64,000 nucleotides of DNA from Platanthera guangdongensis (Eukaryota > Streptophyta > Magnoliopsida > Asparagales > Orchidaceae). The position numbers were made by a program, and so were the translations under genes. This document shows, one piece after another, positions 19,664 to 29,659 of the stretch. The notes under the pieces are model-generated. The model was given only the letters and a program-made list of their open reading frames with translations. It was not told the DNA's origin and ran no database searches. Numbering within the stretch: position 1 is the first letter of the stretch; each line of letters begins with the position of its first letter. The DNA lies in assembly GCA_039583875.1 (NCBI GenBank), contig CM077161.1, forward strand, positions 63,617,885-63,681,884, read 5' to 3'.

Positions 19664-22036
19664 ATGGCCTCTTCCTCGAAGATTGGAATCGGTTCAGAAC
19701 TGGTTATCGCCGGTATAGCTGAAATTTCAGATGATTTTAGAAACCTTCTGATATTTCTCGACACCGCCAGCCTCACCTTCATTCTCCAGGAGCCATGTAA
19801 AATCCCGTTTCTAGACGTTGCAAAGTTCTTCAAAAATGTCAAAGTCAAGAGACATGGAGTAGTTCTCAAGTCTAGAGTCAGAGGAATCAAATTCAAACTT
19901 ACCAAGACCTCTATTTCACAACTTCTTCGACTGTCGATTATTGATGAAGAAGATCATCTTGATCCTGATGAATCTGATAGGACCTGTATGTTCTGTGGAA
20001 TTTCTCCAGATGAAGAATACATCAAGAGATCTCAGTTGAATCCTGAAGGAAAGCTACTAGTGGATATCATAGGTAAAGTCCTTCTCTGCAAAACTAGTTC
20101 CATAAGAGACATCTCTCTGTCTTTCTTTGATATCATACAAGCAATAGTCTGCAGGAAGAAATTTCAGTTTGGGATGATGATTCTAGATAAGATAAAAGAT
20201 ATCATTAAGGCTCCCAGTTATGCCAGGATTATATCTCTTCTACTTCATGAAATCAATCCAGAAATCTTCAGCTTCTCCAAAGGAACAGTTCTCCATCATA
20301 TGAAGAAAGTCTCTATTTCATCAATCCAGAGATGGGACTTGAAGTTACAAAATCCAGTTCAAGCTGCCAAAGCTCAAGAGCTTCAAGCTCCAGAGGACAG
20401 GACCCCATCTCCCTCTCCATTTCAGGTTGCCAGCTCCTCTGGTGTACCTATTGAGGGGGAGCCTGCTCCTTGTGGTTCAGTCAGAATTCCTACCCCTCCA
20501 GATGTTACATCTCCTCCTCCTTCCACACATGAACAAGTTTCATCAGAAGTTCCATCAGAAACTCTTTTATCCACTGAAGCAGCAATAAATGAGATGATTG
20601 TAGAATTAACAGCTGATGAACCCCTTCCCCCTCTTCCAAAAGTACCAACTGATGATGTGCCCAAGCAACCCACTCAAGTACAATCTCCGTCACACACTCC
20701 ATCCCCAACTCCACTGTCTCCTGCTGTAAATCAAGAGTAGGATGACATCATTTTAATTTCTGATGAGAAAGAGAAAACTCCTGAACTAGCTGAAGCTCTA
20801 TTAAGAAATTTGAACTTCACCATTCCCAAAGTCACTGATGAAGGGGATGCCCCGATTCATACTACCAGAGCTGAGAGCTCTGTAATAATTAAAGAGACAA
20901 CTCCATGGGTTGATCCTCCTCCTCCAGTTCCCTCTTCTGTTGCTCCTCATGCTGTAGTGGCTCCTCTCAGTGATTTGATGACTTAGTTTGTACTTCTACT
21001 TCAAGAACAAAGGACATATTTTGATTCTTCTCTCAAAGCTGTTACTGACAAAGTCACTGCTCTAGAGACTGAGATGAGCAGTGGATTTGCTGAGATCCAG
21101 CATAATACAGATCAGCTCAGACACCTCTTTCAAATTGGTGAAAAGGCTCTAGATCACACTATTACTAGTGTTGGTCAAGTCATGGAGCAAGGTGTGACTC
21201 TTATAAATAATCATATAGAATTGGATAAGAGAAATGAAGCTACGAAGATGAAGATTTGTGACAAAGTAGGCACTTTCAAAGAAGATGCCATAAATAAACT
21301 GACTGTATAAGTCAGAAAATGGGAGAGGTTAGTGAAGGAATACCTAGAGAAATCAGATGCACTCAAGCAAGAGCTCTAGGAAGCTAAGATGAAAGAAATC
21401 CATGATGATGTTCTAGGACAAATATAAAGTGTCAAATTCCATACATATGACACAGCTGTCTAGATGCACAATCAAATTCTTCCTGAGTTTGCTGTAGATC
21501 CAAACATCATTCCTCACCACCTAAACCCATTAGCTGCTGCTGCTCCTGCTCAAGCTCAACAGCCTACCTTCTCTCCTAGACCTGAAGGTTGTGATGGTCC
21601 TCCTCCAGAATCATATGCTCAAGTCTAGGAAGCTGTCCTTGCAGACATATTCTTCCAAGCTCCTCCTGAGATCAACACTTCAAAGAAGAAGAGAAAATAT
21701 AGTGATGGTGCCTCTGCCAGCAGGTCAATCCCAGTTCCAAATGCTGAAAAGAGAAAAGCTCCAGAGTTTGCAGAGATCTGGTCTCCTACTTCAAAATCTC
21801 TTATTTTAGATACTCTCAAACTGGCTATGGATTACAATGAAAGCAGGAATGAACATTATAGCTCCCAGGAATGGGAATTATATGAAAAGTCTATGACAAA
21901 GAGAAGACTGTATGATAGAGAATTTAGGAGGAACAACCCTGCTGCTCCTCCAAAGCCTCTTAAGTACTATCCCAAGCCATTCAGCTACCAAAGGAGACAA
22001 TAAGAGAAAAAAGACAGGCAGCAACACCAAGAGTAA
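19664..22036 (+). pseudogene. SirB ORF3: conserved extra Sirevirus ORF, with nonsense changes
   Basis: About 790 codons in one frame with no frameshift. ATG 19664 (MASSSKIG) is preferred over an in-frame ATG at 19607 because SirC and SirE ORF3 also start MAP-. Residues 1-225 form a globular domain shared with SirC, SirD and SirE (GKLLVDIIGKVLLCK, RIISLLLHEINPE). The middle is Pro/Ser/Thr-rich, then a coiled coil (about 440-560). A C-terminal block has WSPTSKSLILDTLK, HYSSQEWELYEKS and KYYPKPFSYQRRQ. In-frame stops near 20738, 20984, 21308, 21377, 21425, 21461, 21626 and 22001 are all TAG or TAA, as expected from CAG/CAA decay. I see no signal peptide or membrane segment, so it does not look like an envelope protein. 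Function unknown; the N-terminal part may match 'putative plant transposon protein' families. Confidence 0.8.
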
Positions 22037-22231
22037 GCAAAAAGGATTATGAGAGTTTGGAAATGATTTTTGTAGAAATGATATTTTGACAATCACATTT
22101 ATATAATTCTCAATTTTGGTCATATAATCTTGATTATAGTCTTATGCTTGCTTACACTGATTTATCTATTTACATATTTAGCTCTTTTTTATGTTTATAA
22201 TTCACCTTAGTGTAAAGAGTTCTGACTTCTA

Positions 22232-22246
22232 CAAATAGGGGGAGAT
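22232..22246 (+). other. SirB polypurine tract
   Basis: CAAATAGGGGGAGAT abuts the 3' LTR and is identical to that of SirA. The stretch 22037-22231 between ORF3 and the tract has no other feature. Confidence 0.88.
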
Positions 22247-22566
22247 TGTTGGGTATTGTATCCACATTAACCCAAATTTGATGAAGTCACCTTTGAACTA
22301 AGATGAATTAAGTTGTATTTGATGCTTTATTTAAGTTATGTGTTTGTAGGATTCTAATGCCAAGTGTAGACCAATGTCAGTCTACAATGGGTCACCAAAT
22401 ACAGGACCATACAATGTAATCCCTCATTGTGTGATCCATGATGTTGGCTCATGTGTAGCCTCTCTATTAGGATACACTTCATATTCAAGCACTAGGTCTA
22501 ATTGGAGAAAGGCTTGTTGATGTATTCGACAAAGAAGAAGAGAATTCTGTTTAAAGAATTTTGCTA

Positions 22567-23300
22567 AGTACTTTACTCGAGTAGATACCTAAATACTCGA
22601 GTGAAATACTAAGTCAATACTCGAGAAAGATTATAAGTACTCGGGTGAAGGAATTAGTTCTCGAGTAGTCACATTATAGCTCTCGAGTAGCTAAGACAAC
22701 TACTCGAGTAGATCCCTTCTCATTCTCGAGTAAACAGAATTTCTTCTCCAGAAAATGTTCTAAGTAAAATACTCGAGTAGTCATATAAGTACTCGAGTAG
22801 TTTAGTCTTTTGTATCAAGTTACAGAAGACTGGATTTCATTCAATTTTTCCTCACTCGAGTAGTCAAATTCATGTACTCGAGTAGTCCATCTACTACTTG
22901 AGTAGTCCAGACTAAATACTCGAGTAATAAGATTTTCTTCCCTCAGAATTTTTCTAAGTCCATTACTTGAGTAGCTATTTCTATATACTCGAGTAGCTTA
23001 TATCCTCTCGAGTAGTTCAGTTTCACTACTCGAGTAACCCAGATTTTTCTTTCATAAAATTTTCTAAGTCCTTGACTCGAGTAGTTCCTCTACCTCTCGA
23101 GTAATACTTCTTGTACTCGAGTAGTAAATCTCCACATCTCGAGTAGCTATATTAGCACTCGAGTAAGTCTCTTTTTACTCGAGTAGCTGCTCATCATTTC
23201 TGGACTTTCTCTCGAGTCATTCACCCGAGTAGTTTTCTTCTATTCACTCGAGTAGTCTTATTAAGTGCTCGAGTAGGTTAACCTTCTCTCAAGTATGTCA
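22567..23300. repeat. SirB U3 array of ACTCGAGTAG palindromes
   Basis: More than 20 copies of (A/T)CTCGAGTA(G/A), spaced 15-35 bp with unrelated AT-rich spacers; each contains CTCGAG. The array lies just upstream of the TATA box. Confidence 0.92.
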
Positions 23301-23417
23301 GTCATCCTTTTCAGAAAAATTGTTAAGTCCAGTTTTTGACAGAAATTTCAAACCGCCGTGACGTGATTTGTCCATGTGTACGTCATTAAGAATAATTATG
23401 ACCGTTAGGGAAGATCC

Positions 23418-23425
23418 TATATAAA
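23418..23425 (+). promoter_or_regulatory. SirB LTR TATA box
   Basis: CCTATATAAAG, about 120 bp downstream of the palindrome array. Confidence 0.7.
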
Positions 23426-23801
23426 GTCTTGTCAAACCGACAAACTCGAACAATAATTGTTGTCAAGATTATTCTAAGTAAATCTGAATCTCATTCTCTC
23501 TCTCTCTCAAAAAAAAATGAAAGTCGCCGCCGCCGACCTTCATCGCGCATATCCGGCTAGGGTTTTCGATTCCAGAGGATTCAGATCAAGAAGATTCACA
23601 GATCGAGGTTTTCGCTCCATTCTTCATCATCTATCCGATCGTGTGAAGCCAAGAAATTTCAAATTTTCCTTTGCCGAGATTCTTCTTCAACTTCTCTGAT
23701 AAAGCCGCAAAGATCCAAGAAGAAGATTCATGCTGACTGTTTTCAGATCTAAGAAAGTTGTACTGTTTGTATTTTCACATACTTTCTATTTCATTCTTGT
23801 A

Positions 23802-23932
23802 GGAGAATTCTCTTCGAGTGTAGGAGCTTTTGTCTCCGAGTTGTAGGAAGTATTATCTTCCGAGTGTAAATCCGTTTTGTGGACCGAGATTGTAGGAACT
23901 TTGTTCCGAGGCGTAGGATTGATTTTCAATCC
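23802..23932 (+). other. SirB R/U5 hairpin string
   Basis: Six stems starting at 23802, 23823, 23846, 23871, 23895 and 23916 (pitch 21-25 nt): GAGAATTCTC, GGAG/CTCC, GGAAG/CTTCC, TCC/GGA, GGAAC/GTTCC and GGATTG/CAATCC. Linkers are nearly constant (CGAGTTGTAGG, CGAGTGTAGG, CGAGATTGTAGG). Confidence 0.85.
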
Positions 23933-24151
23933 GAGATAGTGGAGTGGCCGAGTCTACTGTATTGCTAGATTGGTGAGGGAAAGTGGATGTACCCAAGGTT
24001 GGGGAACCACTATAAATCTTTTGTCGTCTGTGATTGATTGGCAGATAATCGTGTGCATAGATCTTAAATTTTTATTCCGCAAAAAGACACACAACTCACC
24101 TATTCACCCCCTCTAGCTGATTTAGGTAGACAACTAAACACTTTCAACCAC

Positions 24152-24802
24152 CTCAATTGGGCTTAGCCCAAATGGATTGGGCATGGTTAGACCAACTTGA
24201 GCAAGTTTGACCTAAACCTATGTTAAGTTGACTTTGGTCAAATTGGCTTTTTGAGCTAACCCCAATGGGTCCTTGGTGACCCATTGGCCTCCCCTAAGGT
24301 CTAGGAAGGGTCGGGTAGGGTGGGCTTGGCACTATGGAGGCCCCTTGACCGTTAGTTAGGGCACTTTGACCATTTTGGGACTAGGGTTGACTTTTGTCAA
24401 CTTGACCTCATTATTTGCCCCCAATGGGTCCTTAGTGACCCATTGGCCTTACTTAGGGATTAGGAAGGAGTAGGTATGGTTAGATTGGCTAAGGTAAGTG
24501 TAACTGACCCTATATAGGCTAGTTTGACCCATTTAGTGTTAGGTTGACTTGGGTCAACTTGACCCTTTTGGTTGATCACAATGGGTCCTTGGAGAGCCTA
24601 TGGACCTCTTAAAAGGTTAGGGGTGCGAGTCAAGTTGAAGCCCTAAAGTCAAACCCTATGGTGGGTAATAGAAAATTATGATTTGCAGCCCAAGGTGGTT
24701 TTCTCCTTCATGCCTAAGTTCATTTGGTTTTCTTGGGTTTCTTAGGATTTTATCATGACCTAGTCATGACAAAGCCACTATTAGATGTCTAATAGTTTGA
24801 GG
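24152..24802 (-). repeat. TekC: old chromovirus LTR, minus strand
   Basis: Lies downstream (minus strand) of the TekC chromodomain fragment and begins on that strand near GTTAGAAATCCC/GGGATG, a decayed TGTAACATCCC start at about 24802. It contains two copies of a hairpin (CCAATGGGTC with GACCCATTGG, at 24265-24290 and 24421-24447) in repeats of about 155 bp, plus small GTTGAC/GTCAAC inverted repeats. SirB interrupts it at 24146. Confidence 0.6.
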
Positions 24803-24884
24803 GATGTTAGAAATCCCAATACATAAAAAATAAAAATTTAGTCCCTGAAATTAATGTTAGGCCTACGGGGTTTCTACAAAAGTA

Positions 24885-25141
24885 AAAGTATGTAGCATCC
24901 CTAGGAAGTTGAAGGTATACCTGACTCGAAGAGATCCTGGTACCTCTGCTACATCAGGTCCTATGGCTTCCAGATGTGCTCTTCCTGCCCATGATTCCTC
25001 CATAGGACCTTGACTAGCGGGACCTTCTTGCGCCGCAAGACCCGCACCACTGTATCATCGATCTTGACCGGCTCCATGCTGACTGATCGGTCCAAAGCCA
25101 CCAGGCCATCTGTAGTGGAGATCAGCTTCTCAGGTCGTAGT
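24885..25141 (-). pseudogene. TekC chromovirus integrase end and chromodomain, fragment
   Basis: Minus-strand translation gives a gypsy Pol C-terminus: VKIDDTVVRVLRRKKVPL followed by VKVLWRNHGQEEHIW, then stops and a YQDLFESG tail. This matches the chromodomain region of Del/Tekay elements. It is cut at 25141 by the Athila insertion, and the rest of the element is absent. The region 24803-24884 is the decayed 3' untranslated part (GGGACTAAATTTTT). Confidence 0.75.
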
Positions 25142-25319
25142 TGATAAGATTCAAATATTTGTATTTTTAAGTACTATATTTAGGTCGTTTAAGTTTATTT
25201 TTGTTGTTTTTAGTTACTTTTGTTCAATATAATGTTCTTTTTTGTATATACTCTTCTAACTTAGCTTTATTTTTGTTTTCCAGAAATTTTAAGAAAGAGT
25301 CAAAATTTTCAAAGTACAC

Positions 25320-25870
25320 GCCCATGTCCACTGGGTCACGCCCGTGACCTGGGTGTGTCACATTGATTCCAGTAGAAAGTTATCGCCTGCAATGCCAAAG
25401 TCAAGTCACGCCCGTGTCCCGTCTGACATGCCCGTGTTCAGTCCGACACACCCATGTCATGCCACTCGACACTCAATGACTCGACACTCAATGCCAGTTG
25501 ACAATCAATGCTACAGACATGCCCATGCCATTTCCTACATGCCCATGTTCGTTCTAGAGAATCCAACCCAATCCAAATGTCCCGTCAGACCCAAGGTACA
25601 CACCCGTGTCATTCGGTGCACACCCGTGACCGCCTCAATTTTTCTAGACAAGACGTCGCCAGCGAGGAAACAACGTGATGCCTTCAGCACACCTTTGCTA
25701 GTCACGCCCTCAATACACGCCCATGACCTCCATTTCATGCTCGTGACCTCCACGTGGAACGAACAGAAGAAGCACCGAAGTCAACCACCAATAACTATTC
25801 AATTTATCCATCCGCTGGATTCGACACACCACCCATACATGCCCGTGACCAGGGCATGTAAATCTCAAAT
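25320..25870. repeat. CACGCCCGTG motif array in Athila LTR
   Basis: A dozen or more variants of CACGCCCGTGTC and CATGCCCATG, spaced 15-40 bp. The core is the same as in the DelA and DelB LTRs although the element belongs to another gypsy clade. Confidence 0.75.
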
Positions 25871-26693
25871 TTTTTGCTTATAAATAGATGTTTTTTGTAT
25901 GATACAAGGGTTGAAATTTTTGATCCATCTTGCTGTTGGGCTGCTGCTAGGAGGCTTTTTGTGCTATGTAAGAATAATTTCCCCCCGCCTCTTTGTGTTT
26001 GTTTTAGATTTCGTAATCCGACTTTTTACTTAATAAAATTTGTTAGTCTTTTCATCCTTATATTGTACTGGAATGCCTCTGAGTATCTCTTTCAGCAATC
26101 TTATGTATCTTCGCTTTCCTTTTTAATATGTGTGTGTGTGTGTATGAGTTTGATTTATCATTTTTTACGTTTTCAAATCTTCAACTTGCTTAGCTTAGTT
26201 TTAGATTTTTTCAAACTTACTAGTTGTTATTATAGCTTTTGTTATCGTGTCCCATAAGTATTGTTTAGATTTAGGATTTTTTTTGTGCTTTTCATTCATT
26301 CTTATGGATTTATAAAAATGGTTTTAAAGTGGTTTTTATCTTTTTTTTAATTAGTTTTTTTAGCTTGTAAAACTTTTGGTTATTTTAAACTTTCTTCCAC
26401 ATTTTAAACACTTTTACAAAATTATAAGAATGGATTAGTTGTTATTTTAATTTTTCAAACACTTTGATTTTTGAATTTATTTGAAAACCCTTTTGCTTCT
26501 TTAATTTTTATTTCTTCTTTTTATGCATTTTCAGCAATTTCTAACAATAAAAATATAATCGTTTTAATTTTTCGATCACTTTGTTTTTCTCCTTTTTGCT
26601 TGTGTTTGTGAGTGTATGAGTTAGGTTTTCATTTCTTTCTTTCAAGTAGAGTATGTGCGTTCATGAGTTAGCTTTTACCGCTTTAATTTCCCG

Positions 26694-27190
26694 CCTACTC
26701 GTTTAAGTAGGACTTGTCATTTCTCGCCTACTAGTTTGAGTAGGACTTTCAATTTTCAACTTTCATTTCCCGCATACTCGTTTGAGTAGGACTTAACATT
26801 TCCTGCCTACTCGTTTGAGTAGGACTTGCAATTTTCAGCATTCATTTCCCGCCTACTCGTTTGAGTAGGACTTGCATTTTTCAGCTTTAATTTCCCGCCT
26901 ACTCGTTTGAGTAGGACTTGCAATTTTCAGCTTTCATTTCTCATCTACTCTTTTGAGCAGGACTTGTTATTTCCCTCCTACTCGTTTGAGTAGGACTTGT
27001 CATTTCCCGCCTACTCATTTGTGTAGGACCTACATCTTTCAGCTTTCATTTCCCGCCTACTCGTTTGAGTATGACTTGTCATTTTCAGCTTTCATTTCCC
27101 GTGTACTCGTTTGAGTAGGACTTGTCATTTCCAATTTACTCATTTGAATAAGACTTGTCATTTTTCGCCCGCTCATTTGAGTAGGACTTG
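26694..27190. repeat. Tandem CTACTCGTTTGAGTAG array
   Basis: About 13 units of 30-50 bp, each with CCCGCCTACTCGTTTGAGTA then GGACTTG and a variable T-rich spacer (CATTTTCAGCTTT). The core CTACTC..GAGTAG is an inverted repeat. Confidence 0.88.
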
Positions 27191-28161
27191 TCATTTTAAT
27201 TATGTTTTTTTTCCTTTTTTGTAACTTAGCCTTTTCTTTTATTATGGCTTTGGTTGAGTGCGTGTGTTTTTTTTCCTTTTTTAGTAAGCTCTTCCTTTTC
27301 TAATGTAAGGTTATTTTATTTCTTTTTCTTTATAACCCTTCAATGCTTAGATTACGTAAGCCGTCCCCATCCCGATGAGTGGCTAATCGCTCTTAGCCCT
27401 CTGTATCGATGAGCATTGGGACTTAAAAATCTTTTTAAATAATTAAAGGTCTTCTTTTTCTATTTAATTAAGAACTTAAGGTTTACCCTGGGTATGAGAC
27501 GCGTAGAATCACATATCGATGTGTGGGCACTATTTCTATGGTCCATACGCTAGCTAGTAGAAAGGCCATGTATATGGACCGATCACCCTTGGGTAAAGAG
27601 AGTTTCGCATTAAACCTCGAGAGAGGAGGCGCGGAATTCTTCTGGATTGGGTCCCCCCCCTAATAGCGGGGTTCTTAGCGTAAACCAGGCATTAAGAGGA
27701 ATCATTCACTGAACTAGATCTCGGCCGAATAATCTTAATGTTCAGGTGAGCGATATTCCTTGAGATAGGCGAGCTCATTCTTTTGGAACCTACACGACCA
27801 AGTTTTCCCTTTAATTGAATTGAAATCTAGGATCTCTAGTAATATAAATATATTTTAGTCCTAACGTAATTCTATACCAAGTGTTATTTCTTCATCGATC
27901 TTTTTCAATCTAATTTCAGCACTTTCTAATCAACCGCTATAATTTGTTAATCCGACAACTTAAATTTTTTGGTAAGATAATAATCCTTCCGGGAGGAGTA
28001 GAGATAATCAACCCATCCATGGGAAATATATGATCTCGATATTCCCCCGAATATCCTATATTACTTACGATATGTGCACTTGCCTCCTTTGGTCGCGCAA
28101 AATCCGGACCCTGTGTGCTCACTAGATAAATCAGAGCCGGGCATCACACACATCAAGTTTT

Positions 28162-28179
28162 TGGTGCTGTTGTCGGGGA
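28162..28179 (+). other. Athila primer binding site, decayed
   Basis: TGGTGCTGTTGTCGGGGA resembles the tRNA-Asp-complementary TGGCGCCGTTGCCGGGGA usual in Athila elements, with three C-to-T changes. Preceded by ATCAAGTTTT. Confidence 0.75.
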
Positions 28180-28443
28180 GGCTTCGAGTTGTTATTTCGA
28201 ATTTCGGAGTCTATTACTTTTAAATACTTTTCTAAAAACTAAAAAAACTTAAAAACTCTACTTAAAAAAAGAGTTAATTATTTAGTATATATTTTAGGGT
28301 GCGTGACCCGTGGAAAACCTTCGGAGTTTGAGAATTTTGATTTCCATCCTGAGATCGAATGCTCACTTGCGTGTATTCGATATCAACGCTGAAATCCCTC
28401 TTTAGAACCCGAAGAATCCGTTGGAGAACCCTCTGCCATTGTT

Positions 28444-28803
28444 ATGGCCGACCCTCTTCCAAACGTGGTCGTGGAGCGTACAATGTCTTATTATGCCCAA
28501 CCGAATTTAGATGATACCGAGTACAGTATTGTTCGCTCGACGGTGACAAACAATTATTTTAAAATAAAATCTAGCGTTATCCAAATGATCCAAAATGCCG
28601 TGGAGTTCGATGGACTACTGGATGAGGAGCCGAACGTCCATTTATCTAGTTTTCTGGAAATCTGCGATACTTTTAAAATTAGTGGCGTCACTGATGACAC
28701 CATTCGCTTGCGCCTTTTTCCGTTTTCCTTAAAATCCAAAGCTAAGGCATTGTCGAATTCCCTCCCGCGAGGATGTATCACTGTAATGCCTCCGATTTTC
28801 TGA
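28444..28803 (+). pseudogene. AthA Gag, N-terminal fragment
   Basis: ATG 28444 starts a 119-residue frame: an acidic N-terminus, then FLEICDTFKISGVTDDTIRL and RLFPFSLKSKAKALSNSLP, the hallmark capsid segment of Athila/gypsy Gag (Retrotrans_gag). Homology stops near residue 110, where minus-strand DelB sequence begins. The missing remainder shows a deletion or recombination breakpoint. The leader 28180-28443 has no other feature. Confidence 0.8.
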
Positions 28804-29361
28804 TGTCATTATTTGGATTGTCGACGTCATGATTATGACGTCAGGGCATTTTATCAAGAAAAGTAGCGAAAACCCCTCAGTCGAGACTTCTGTTAGTTGC
28901 CTGCCCGCTAAGTGGTGTAACTCTATCTCGTACCACCTAGCTGAGCCTGTCCTTCTAACAAGAAGGTGGCCAAGGCGACCTTCTGATTTTCCTCCGTCCT
29001 TATCGCCGTCAAAATTCGCTTGACCCGCGACAACCAATATTCCGCCTACATTGGGGATCCCACACCCGTAAACGTAGGAGGATTGAAGCTCATAAATTGC
29101 TTCAACTGCCGTTCAGCTACCCGAGGATCAACAACCTCAACAGGTTCTGGTATTACACCAAACCCAGTCTGTCATTAATGTCGGCTGCACCTGCCCAGTA
29201 GGCTATGCATGAATCATTGCCCAACACCACTACGAGTCACCTATAAGTGTACAAGAAACAAATTAGCGACCTTGCACAAGCAATAACAATAATATAGGAA
29301 CGCGTAGGTTTCTCAAACAGCTGTATTTGCATTCCTTAGTGGACATTCTTGAGTTCATTAC
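28804..29361 (-). pseudogene. DelB Gag fragment and leader, minus strand
   Basis: The minus strand from about 29120 to 28830 gives chromovirus Gag pieces in shifting frames: VAERQLKQFMSFNPPTFTG, a stop where Gln is expected, AEYWLSRVKRILTAIRTEE and NQKVALATFLLEGQAQ, then FLDKMP. This is the Retrotrans_gag region next to a Del/Tekay 5' LTR. It ends abruptly against AthA near 28800-28850. The stretch 29150-29361 is a degenerate leader; only a weak primer-site match (GAGTTCATTAC on the plus strand) is seen. Confidence 0.7.
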
Positions 29362-29577
29362 TGTTATAGTGGTTTGCACTTACACGTGCTCGCCACCCCA
29401 CAAAAGAATTCGACCACGAATTCGAAAGAGGAAGACCAAGATAAGCATATGACACAAACAGGTGATGAAGTTACGAGTTAATATCAAAACTATTTGCATC
29501 CTAACTCAGAGCATTCCATCAGAAGTTTTTAAGTTGTTTGAACTCAACTCATCGGAATGTCCACAATATATAAACCA

Positions 29578-29580
<3 letters not shown>

Positions 29581-29658
<78 letters not shown>
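29581..29658. repeat. (TA)n microsatellite
   Basis: Nearly 80 bp of perfect TA dinucleotides inside the DelB LTR, next to a TATATAAAC that may be the original TATA region. Confidence 0.97.

Positions 29659-29659
<1 letters not shown>

Larger units (their letters stand above)
14471..24146 (+). mobile_element. SirB: decayed Sirevirus-like element with ORF3 (5' part outside window)
   Basis: Visible order: 3' half of gag, pol, palindrome spacer, ORF3, polypurine tract and 3' LTR. Gag and Pol are clearly homologous to SirA, and the LTR start (TGTTGGGTATTGTATCCACA) is shared, so both are one broad family; SirB additionally has ORF3. The left part was separated by the DelA insertion. Many CAG/CAA-to-stop changes show it is older than SirA. 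Confidence 0.9.
22247..24146 (+). repeat. SirB 3' LTR (1900 bp)
   Basis: TGTTGGGTATTG to CACTTTCA. Order: U3 palindrome array (22567-23300), TATA (23418-23425), hairpin string (23802-23932), conserved stem-loop (23982-24011), and terminal CACCTATTCACCCCC block. TSD candidate ACCAC follows at 24147-24151; its partner is outside the window. Confidence 0.92.
25142..28155 (+). repeat. AthA: Athila-like 5' LTR (about 3.0 kb)
   Basis: TGATAAGATT at 25142 to ACATCA at 28155, directly before a decayed tRNA-Asp-type primer site, with Athila-like gag beyond. GTAGT (25137-25141) is the possible duplication; its partner is lost. The LTR holds a CACGCCCGTG motif array, a CTACTCGTTTGAGTAG tandem array and long T-rich tracts (25950-26700). 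Short frames inside it are not credible genes. Boundaries rest on TG/CA and primer-site position only. Confidence 0.6.

Noticed and set aside
19664..22036. ORF3 as a true envelope gene
   Set aside because: Position fits 'env-like' genes of SIRE1-type elements, but no signal peptide, transmembrane segment or Cys-rich ectodomain is visible.
22567..23300. Regular CTCGAG repeats as a CRISPR-like array
   Set aside because: The repeat is only 8-10 bp, spacing is irregular, spacers are not uniform, and the context is a plant LTR.
25874..26257. Hydrophobic 127-codon frame in Athila LTR as a membrane protein
   Set aside because: Comes from T-rich LTR sequence; no start context or homology.
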